DNA from: FEB-22 sp003105195
GTDB lineage: Bacteria; Pseudomonadota; Alphaproteobacteria; Rhizobiales; Xanthobacteraceae
Reading direction: 5' to 3'
NCBI GenBank assembly: GCA_027493405.1
Contig: JAOSKV010000047.1
Coordinates: forward strand, 1-64,000
Length of the DNA stretch: 64,000 nt
In this document: positions 58,137 through 64,000 of the stretch, piece after piece
How positions within the stretch are numbered: the first letter of the stretch is position 1
Layout: each line of letters starts with the position of its first letter
Notes under the pieces: generated by a model
The model's database searches: none
What the model was told of the DNA's origin: nothing
The model's input: the letters and a program-made list of their open reading frames with translations, nothing else
Position numbers and translations under genes: made by a program

Positions 58137-59424
58137 GCTGACGGCGCTGCTCGCGCTGGCGGCGGTCTCGATCCTGGCCGCGGCGGCCGGGTCGTTCGCC
58201 GGCAATGGGACGCTGCTCGGCGCCGCCCTCGGGCTCGCGGGCGCCTGCGTGCTGCTGGCGGGCTGGTACGCCCTGCGCGTGAAGCGTTTCGTGACCGGCC
58301 TTGCGGCGGTCTGCGCGCGCCTGGCGCGCGGCGATTTCGAGGCGCGCATCGTCGACATCCGCGAGCGCGGCGATCTCGGCGCGACCCAGCACGCCTTCAA
58401 CGACGTGATCGATCGCTGCGACGCGTTCGTGCGCGAGGCGGCCGCGGCGATGGAGGCGGTCAGCCGGAAGAAGTACTTCCGGCGGATCCTGCCGGAGGGC
58501 CTGCGCGGGGCGCTGCTGTCCGGGGCCAAGGTCATCAACGACGCGACCGATGTCACCGAGCAGCAGGTGCTCGCCTTCAAGTCGGGCATGAACAGGCTCG
58601 CCGACGAGTTCCAGACGACCGTGGGCCAGATCGTGGAAACCGTCTCGTTGGCCTCGAGCGAGCTCGAAGCGACGGCGAGTTCGCTCGCGCAGACGGCCGA
58701 TTCCACGCAGCATCTCTCGTCCGCCGTGGCGGCTGCCTCGGAGGAGGCGTCCGCCAATGTGCAGTCCGTCGCCTCGGCGAGCGAGGAGATGACCTCCTCG
58801 GTGCACGAGATCAGCCGGCAGGTGCAGGAGTCCGCCCGCATCGCGGGCGACGCCGTGCAGCAGGCGCGCCGGACCGACGGGCGAATTCACGAGCTCTCGC
58901 AGGCGGCCGGCCGCATCGGCGACGTCGTGAAGCTGATCGCGGCGATCGCCGATCAGACCAACCTGCTGGCGCTCAACGCCACCATCGAGGCGGCGCGCGC
59001 CGGTGAGGCCGGCAAGGGATTCGCGGTCGTCGCCTCGGAGGTGAAGGCGCTCGCCGCGCAGACCAGCAAGGCCACCGAGGACATCCGATCGCACATTGCC
59101 GGCATGCAGTCGGCCACGCAGGAGACCGTGACGGCGATCACCGAGATCGGCGGGACCATCACCCGCATCTCGGAAATCGCCTCGGCGATCGCGGCCGCCG
59201 TGGAGGAGCAGGGCGCCGCCACCCAGGAGATCGCGCGCAACGTGGGCGAGGCCGCGAAGGGCACGAACCAGGTGGCGGAGAGCATCACGGAGGTGAACCG
59301 CGGCGCCGGCGAGACGGGGTCGGCCTCCAACCGGGTGCTTTCTTCGGCCCAGTCGCTGTCGAAGGAGAGCAGCCGGCTCAGGACGGAGGTCGACCGGTTC
59401 CTGGTGACGGTGCGCGCCGCATAG
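58111..59424 (+). CDS. methyl-accepting chemotaxis protein (Aer-like transducer half)
   Basis: A 437-aa transducer. Two adjacent membrane helices (LTALLALAAVSILAAAAG, LLGAALGLAGACVLLAGWYAL) with almost no periplasmic loop are followed by a HAMP-like region (LARGDFEARI, GDLGATQHAFND). The cytoplasmic signalling hairpin has its conserved tip IADQTNLLALNATIEAARAGEAGKGFAVVASEVK in order. It lacks its own sensor domain, consistent with partnering the PAS protein encoded just upstream. Confidence 0.92.
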   Translation: MINWSSLSRLTALLALAAVSILAAAAGSFAGNGTLLGAALGLAGACVLLAGWYALRVKRFVTGLAAVCARLARGDFEARIVDIRERGDLGATQHAFNDVIDRCDAFVREAAAAMEAVSRKKYFRRILPEGLRGALLSGAKVINDATDVTEQQVLAFKSGMNRLADEFQTTVGQIVETVSLASSELEATASSLAQTADSTQHLSSAVAAASEEASANVQSVASASEEMTSSVHEISRQVQESARIAGDAVQQARRTDGRIHELSQAAGRIGDVVKLIAAIADQTNLLALNATIEAARAGEAGKGFAVVASEVKALAAQTSKATEDIRSHIAGMQSATQETVTAITEIGGTITRISEIASAIAAAVEEQGAATQEIARNVGEAAKGTNQVAESITEVNRGAGETGSASNRVLSSAQSLSKESSRLRTEVDRFLVTVRAA

Positions 59425-59481
59425 GCGCGCCCGCCCGAACCAGGATCGCGGCGCCGGCCCGTCGAGGTCCCGGCCGCGGAC

Positions 59482-60234
59482 TCATCCGCGCCCGACGAAG
59501 GGCATCTTGGTCGCCATCACGGTCATGAACAGCACGTTGGCGTCGAGCGGCAGGCTCGCCATGTAGGCGACCGCGCTGCCGACGTGATCGGCGTCCATGC
59601 GCGGCTCCGGCATGGAGCGGCCGTCCGGCTGCAGCACGCCCTGCACCATGCGGTCGGTCATGGGCGTCGCGGCGTTGCCGATGTCGATCTGGCCGCAGGC
59701 GATGTCGTAGGCGCGCCCGTCGAGGGCGACCGACCTGGTGAGGCCCGTGATGGCGTGCTTGGTCGAGGTGTAGGCGATCGACAGCGGACGCGGCGTGTGC
59801 GCCGAGATCGAGCCGTTGTTGATGATGCGGCCGCCGCGCGGGGACTGGTCCTTCATGATCTTGAAGGCCTCCTGCACGCAGATGAAGGGCCCGGTCAGGT
59901 TGGTGTCGACGACGGCCTTCCACTTCTCGAGCGGCAGCTCCTCGATCGGCACCGGCGGCGCGCCGATGCCGGCATTGTTGAACAGCACGTCGAGCCGGCC
60001 GTAGGCCTCCTTCGTCTTGGCGAACAGGGCCTTGATCGAGGCCGGGTCGGTCACGTCGGTCGGCACCGCGAGGGATTCGCCGGGCTTGCCGAGCCCGGCG
60101 GTCTCCTCGAGCGGCTCCTTGCGCCGGCCCGCGAGCACGACCGCGTAGCCGGCCTTCATCAGCGCCAGCGCGGCGGCCCGCCCGACGCCGGATCCGGCTC
60201 CGGTCACCAATGCGACTTTCCTGGACGCTGCCAT
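59482..60234 (-). CDS. short-chain dehydrogenase/reductase
   Basis: A 250-aa classical SDR: cofactor motif TGAGSGVG (residues ~11-18), NNAG (~85), the catalytic Ser in NNGSISAHTP and the YTSTK catalytic Tyr-Lys pair. The C-terminus ATKMPFVGRG is typical of a family of 'SDR family oxidoreductases' of unknown substrate. GAGGAG precedes the start at 60234; an ATG at 60255 lies before that ribosome-binding site and was not chosen. Confidence 0.88.
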   Translation of the reverse strand: MAASRKVALVTGAGSGVGRAAALALMKAGYAVVLAGRRKEPLEETAGLGKPGESLAVPTDVTDPASIKALFAKTKEAYGRLDVLFNNAGIGAPPVPIEELPLEKWKAVVDTNLTGPFICVQEAFKIMKDQSPRGGRIINNGSISAHTPRPLSIAYTSTKHAITGLTRSVALDGRAYDIACGQIDIGNAATPMTDRMVQGVLQPDGRSMPEPRMDADHVGSAVAYMASLPLDANVLFMTVMATKMPFVGRG

Positions 60235-60385
60235 CCCGCGACTCCTCTCGTGCATGCTGGGCGCGCGCGGCCGCGCGGCGGGGACCAAGAGGGCGCCACT
60301 GTGGCGAGGCGCGGGGCGGATCGCAATGGCCGCAGCGAGAATTGCCGCCGTGCGCACCGGTGGGCCATCGCCCGACGCAAACGAA

Positions 60386-60409
60386 AACGCGGCCCCGGAG
60401 GGCCGCGTT
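60386..60409 (-). terminator. rho-independent terminator of the sigma-factor gene
   Basis: A perfect 10-bp stem (AACGCGGCCC/GGGCCGCGTT) with a 4-base loop; on the minus strand it is followed by TTTTCGTTT. Located 24 bases past the sigma-factor stop. Confidence 0.8.
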
Positions 60410-60432
60410 CGCGGATCAGGTGTGCGGCCGGC

Positions 60433-61050
60433 TCAGGCGGCCCAGGCGGCGTCGACGCCTTCGGCGGCGAGGAGCTCGGCGAGGCGCTTGCGGGCGTAGA
60501 ACATGCGGGTCTTCACGGTGTTCTCCGGGACCCCGACGATGGCCGCGACCTCGGCCACCGACTTCTCGTGATAGTAGACGAGGTCGATGATCTCGCGATG
60601 GGCCGGGGAGAGCAGCTCCAGGCACTTGCGCAGCATCGCGGCCTTGTCGTTCTTCTGCATCGCGACCTCGGGGTCGTCCGCCGGATCCTCGATGTTGGCG
60701 ACGAAGTCCTCGTCGTACTGCTCGCCCGCGCGGTTGCGCAGCGAGGAGAGCGCCTTGAAGCGCGCGATCGCGAGAAGCCAGGTCGAGACGGCCGAGCGCG
60801 ACTCGAAGCGGTCGGCCTGCCGCCACACGTCCAGGAACACGTCGCTGGTCAGATCCTCGGCGACCGTGGCGTTGCCGACGATGCGCAGGATGAAGCGATA
60901 GACCCGCACATTGTGGCGGGCGAACAGCACCTGCATGGCCCGCTGGTCCCCCGTGGCGATGCGCTTCATCAGCGCGTCGTCGTTCGTCTCGTCGGCGGCC
61001 GGGGCCTGCCGGGCGGCGAGCGAAGCGGTGGAGAGCGCGAAGCTGGTCAT
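60433..61050 (-). CDS. ECF-type RNA polymerase sigma factor
   Basis: A 205-aa group 4 sigma factor. Region 2 (residues ~35-100) includes VYRFILRIVGNATVAEDLTSDVFLDVWRQ and FKALSSLRNR; region 4 (~145-195) includes LELLSPAHREIIDLVYYHEKSVAEVAAIVGVPENTVKTRMFYARKRL in order. An acidic linker (EDPADDPEVAMQKN) joins them. No anti-sigma gene is adjacent in the window, which is unusual; it might be unlinked. The GGDEF-EAL gene upstream is on the same strand, 250 bases away. Confidence 0.9.
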   Translation of the reverse strand: MTSFALSTASLAARQAPAADETNDDALMKRIATGDQRAMQVLFARHNVRVYRFILRIVGNATVAEDLTSDVFLDVWRQADRFESRSAVSTWLLAIARFKALSSLRNRAGEQYDEDFVANIEDPADDPEVAMQKNDKAAMLRKCLELLSPAHREIIDLVYYHEKSVAEVAAIVGVPENTVKTRMFYARKRLAELLAAEGVDAAWAA

Positions 61051-61303
61051 TGGCGGACCCCCGTGGTGCTTGCCGGTCGGCGAGCGTCGTTGACGTGGGG
61101 GAATACACGGCGGGCATTTCCGTAGTTTTGCGCAGGCGCCCCGCACTGTGTCGCGCCGCGGCGAATTGTTTCGCGGTCGCCCCGGATTGTTTCGTGGGCG
61201 CGGCGTGACGACACAAAAAGCGTCAGGTCGAACAAATATCCGACAGATCGACGGAAAATTACTTGAGTTCTCGCTTGATCGGCGGAATTCGTCCCGCGGA
61301 CGG

Positions 61304-63559
61304 TCAGCCGGCCGCGCGCGCGGCCCGCCGCGGCTGCGGCGCTTCCCGGGCGAGCCGGGCCGTGATGGCGGCGGCAGGCTCGGGGTGGCCGAAGCGGAAG
61401 CCCTGCATGGAGTGGACGCCGGCGGCGCGCAGGAACAGGTGCTGCTCGGCGTTCTCGACGCCCTCGGCCGTCACCTTCATGCCGAGGCCGCGGCCGAGGC
61501 TGACGACGGCGTGCACGATCGAGGCGGCGTCGGCGGCCGCATCGATCGCGCGCACGAAGCTGCGGTCGATCTTGATCTTGTCGAACGGATAGCGGCGCAG
61601 GTAGAGCAGGCTCGAATAGCCGGTGCCGAAGTCGTCGAGCGCGAGGCGCACGCCGCGCGCCTTCAGGCGGTGCATGGCGTTCTCGGCATTGGCGACATTG
61701 CCGAGCAGGGTCGATTCGGTGAGCTCGAGCTCCAGGCGGTGCGGATCGAAGCCGGTCTCGGCCAGGGTTCGCTCGATCGTCTCGACGAAGTCCGGGCGGC
61801 GGAACTGGAGCGGCGAGACGTTGACCGCAAGGGTCAGGTCGGCCCAGTCGCGCGCCTCCAGGCAGGCGCGGCGCAGCACCCATTCGCCGAGCGGAATGAT
61901 CAGCTCGCTGCGCTCGGCGATCGGGATGAACTCGCCGGGCGTGATCTCGCCGCGCTGCGGGTGATACCAGCGACACAGCGCCTCGACCGCCACGGTCCGC
62001 TCGCCGCTGGCATTGACCACCGGCTGGTAGGCGACGGCGAGGCCGTCGCTCGCGATCGCCTCGCGCAGGTCGATCTCGATCTGCTTGGTCTGGCGCAGCC
62101 CCGCATCCATGTCGGCGTCGTAGATGCAGGCCTGGTTGCGGCCGTCGTTCTTGGCGCGATAGAGCGCGACGTCGGCGCGGCGCATCACGTCCGCGGCCTC
62201 GACCGAATGCTCGTCGATGGTCGCGATGCCGACGCTCGCGCCGATCACCAGGGTGTGGTTCATGATCACGAACGGCGCGCGCAGGGTGCCGATGATGCGC
62301 CCGGCCATGGAATCGAGCGCGGCCGCGTCGGCGACATCGGTCGCGATCACGGCGAACTCGTCGCCGCCGAGCCGCGCCACCAGGTCCTCCGCGCGCAGCA
62401 CCTGGCCGATGCGCTGGGCGACGGCCCGGATCAGCGCGTCGCCCACGTGGTGGCCGAGCGTGTCGTTGATGTCCTTGAAATGGTCGAGGTCGATGGAGAG
62501 GACGGCGGCGAGCCCGCCCCGGGCGCGCACCCGAGCGATCGCGGCCGCGAGGCGCTCGCCGAAATAGGCGCGGTTGGGCAGGCCCGACAGCGGATCGTGC
62601 ATGGCGAGATGGCGCAGGCGGTCCTCGCCTTCGGCGATCCGGGCGGCGGCCCTGCGGATGTAGCGCAGCGTGAAGGCGGCCAGCAGGGTGAAGCCCGCGA
62701 AGGCGAGCCCGAGGAAAGGCAGCACGTTGCGGACGATCTCGGCGCCCGGCCGCTTGGGCGTCCAGCGGAAGCGCGCGATCGGCTCGCCGGTGCCGTCCTT
62801 GAGGTGCAGCACGGCCTCGCCATTGAGCAGGAAGTCGCCTTCCAGATTGTGCAGGTTGGCGAGCTCGGCGCGGGACGAGATCTCGGCCAGCATCCAGGCA
62901 TCGATGAACTTCACCGAGATCACGAGCGGCGCCGTGTGGGCCGCGTGGGCGACGTCGGCATTGGTCGCCGCGACGGCCGCGACCACCGCGGGGCGGTCCA
63001 TGAAGGTCTGCAGGCGCGCGGCGCGGCGCGGCCGGGCGAGGCCCGTCAGGGGATCGGCGGCCTCGGAGCGCAGCGTCTCGTCGGGCGCGGCGCGCTCGCG
63101 AATCTGGGCGATGACCGGTGCAAGGTCCGGCTTGAGGTGCGCGACCGAGGCGGGATCCTCGCTGGTGCGCCCCAGCAAGGCATAGGAGAACTGGTCATCG
63201 GTATCGACCACGAAGACCATGTCATGATCGAAGAAGGTCTTGAGCCAGAGCCCGATCCGCAGATGGACCCAATCGGGCTCGCTCATCAGGCGGGTGCGCC
63301 GGATGGCGCCCGGGACCACCGTCACGCTCTCCAGCTCGCGCAGCACACGCTCGCGCTGGGACACGATGGCGTTGTCGAAAAGCTGGCGGTCGTGCTGGCG
63401 TGCCACCTCGTCGGCGCGCTCGGCCGACTTGATGACCGCGACCACCATCAGCGAGAAGGCGACGATGACGATCAGCCCGATCGGGGCAACGACGCTGATG
63501 CGCGAGCCGAACGTGCCGCGCCGCCGCCTGTCAGATCGCACCTCGGCCTGCCGCCACAC
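61304..63559 (-). CDS. CHASE4-GGDEF-EAL bifunctional c-di-GMP enzyme
   Basis: A 751-aa membrane sensor. A helix (residues ~21-42) and a second (~281-300) flank a periplasmic domain of CHASE4 type (DWVHLRIGLWLKTFFDHDMVF, ALLGRTSEDP). A GGDEF domain follows (GGDEF 398-402) with an intact inhibitory RxxD site (RAED 389-392). Last is an EAL domain (EAL 526-528, later DDFGTGYSSL and KIDRSFVR). All key motifs are present, so both cyclase and phosphodiesterase activity are possible. The N-terminus is basic; the start at 63559 is the first ATG. Confidence 0.93.
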   Translation of the reverse strand: MWRQAEVRSDRRRRGTFGSRISVVAPIGLIVIVAFSLMVVAVIKSAERADEVARQHDRQLFDNAIVSQRERVLRELESVTVVPGAIRRTRLMSEPDWVHLRIGLWLKTFFDHDMVFVVDTDDQFSYALLGRTSEDPASVAHLKPDLAPVIAQIRERAAPDETLRSEAADPLTGLARPRRAARLQTFMDRPAVVAAVAATNADVAHAAHTAPLVISVKFIDAWMLAEISSRAELANLHNLEGDFLLNGEAVLHLKDGTGEPIARFRWTPKRPGAEIVRNVLPFLGLAFAGFTLLAAFTLRYIRRAAARIAEGEDRLRHLAMHDPLSGLPNRAYFGERLAAAIARVRARGGLAAVLSIDLDHFKDINDTLGHHVGDALIRAVAQRIGQVLRAEDLVARLGGDEFAVIATDVADAAALDSMAGRIIGTLRAPFVIMNHTLVIGASVGIATIDEHSVEAADVMRRADVALYRAKNDGRNQACIYDADMDAGLRQTKQIEIDLREAIASDGLAVAYQPVVNASGERTVAVEALCRWYHPQRGEITPGEFIPIAERSELIIPLGEWVLRRACLEARDWADLTLAVNVSPLQFRRPDFVETIERTLAETGFDPHRLELELTESTLLGNVANAENAMHRLKARGVRLALDDFGTGYSSLLYLRRYPFDKIKIDRSFVRAIDAAADAASIVHAVVSLGRGLGMKVTAEGVENAEQHLFLRAAGVHSMQGFRFGHPEPAAAITARLAREAPQPRRAARAAG

Positions 63560-63735
63560 GTCCGCGCCTCGTCCCCGCCCACAACGCCTGGTCGAGCCTA
63601 GGACGGAGTGGCTTGCGAAACTCTTGTAACGGCTCGAAATACGAGCAAGCCTACGTAGTTCCCCCGGTTTTCGTTAACAAACCGTCAACGGCTCGGCACT
63701 GGTCGGCTCTCGAGCGGATGGGATTCCGGCTTGGC

Positions 63736-63780
63736 GCATGTTCTTGTCGGCGAACCGGTGTCCACTTCGCCGAGAAATGC
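63736..63780. repeat. palindromic repeat, same family as 9711 and 41656
   Basis: Inverted-end element with the GGCGAACCGGTGTCCACTTC core, between GCATGTTC and GAAATGC. Lies in the gap between the GGDEF-EAL and aldolase genes; the rest of that gap shows nothing recognisable. Confidence 0.65.
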
Positions 63781-63850
63781 GCGGGGGGCCGTCACGACGC
63801 AACGGCCGGCAAGGGACATCACGAGGGGCATCGGCTGCAACGCGCGGCGC

Positions 63851-64000
63851 TCAGTGCACCACCTGGCGCAGCGCTCCGGAGCGGTAGCGCTGGGCCATCG
63901 CATCGAGATCGACGGGACGGAGCTGGGGCGCGCGGCCGGCGGCGCCGAAGGCCTGGAACCGCTCGATGCACACCTTCCGGGTCTCGTTCATGGCGTGCTG
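63851..64000 (-). CDS. class II fructose-bisphosphate aldolase, C-terminal end (partial)
   Basis: The last 49 codons of a gene running in from beyond the window read NETRKVCIERFQAFGAAGRA, then PVDLDAMAQRYRSGALRQVVH and stop. The RF.AFG.AG.A..i.p..l..Ma.rY..G.l..vV pattern is the C-terminus of class II fructose-1,6-bisphosphate aldolases (Fba/CbbA), enzymes of glycolysis and the Calvin cycle. The catalytic part is outside the window, so this call rests on the tail alone. Confidence 0.65.
   Translation of the reverse strand, partial: QHAMNETRKVCIERFQAFGAAGRAPQLRPVDLDAMAQRYRSGALRQVVH

Overview
The window is very GC-rich (near 70 % by eye) and reads as an alphaproteobacterial chromosome, most likely Hyphomicrobiales (Bradyrhizobium/Beijerinckiaceae-like). 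Pointers are a usg-family gene, a DUF6867-type gene inside a liv operon, a fused molybdopterin-binding/NTP-transferase gene after cox genes, 'RGHNQGPPL'-type hypotheticals, and abundant palindromic intergenic repeats. No rRNA, tRNA, prophage or CRISPR array was seen.

Layout. 0-9 kb: murI, purB, rpe, a BASS-type transporter, a DadA-like oxidoreductase, an S58/P1 peptidase and ccdA. 8.1-13.6 kb: a complete branched-chain amino acid ABC transporter (livK, DUF6867-like, livF, livG, livM, livH), all on the minus strand. 13.9-23.3 kb: an aromatic-catabolism region with a KstD-like flavoprotein, an HpaB-type monooxygenase with its flavin reductase, an AraC regulator, then pcaBDC of the protocatechuate branch. 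A RAYT transposase bracketed by 159-bp direct repeats sits between. 23.4-32.9 kb: a form II (AYRGAGR) CO-dehydrogenase-type molybdenum hydroxylase cluster (coxG, S, L, M, MoxR ATPase, VWA protein, two XdhC halves, molybdenum cofactor gene). 33-37 kb: secreted proteins, including a sorbosone-dehydrogenase-like protein with a haem c motif, and a methyltransferase. 37.2-40.8 kb: a five-gene envelope operon (YqjD/holin/DUF3618/YihY-like). 41-43.5 kb: a damaged region with a broken YgjV-like gene, a frameshifted lipoprotein and a brnTA remnant. 43.5-47.2 kb: a TetR-controlled HlyD/ABC exporter. 47.4-52.4 kb: MFS, DUF72, AMP nucleosidase and Uma2 genes. 52.4-54.8 kb: groESL with a CIRCE-like operator and a duplicated 3' end. 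54.9-64 kb: usg, HxlR with a divergent membrane gene, a cyclophilin-like protein, a scar of three gene fragments, a split Aer-like PAS/MCP pair, an SDR, an ECF sigma factor, a CHASE4-GGDEF-EAL protein and the 3' end of a class II aldolase gene.

The genes suggest a metabolically versatile soil-type heterotroph: aromatic ring cleavage, amino-acid uptake, molybdenum hydroxylase and periplasmic sugar oxidation, with chemotaxis and c-di-GMP signalling.

Important caveat: many genes, including the normally essential purB and groEL, carry 1-2 base shifts, often in short homopolymers, and there are long G, A and C runs at 19.03 and 43.2-43.3 kb. Draft-assembly error is the simplest explanation for much of this, so single-indel 'pseudogenes' should not be taken at face value.
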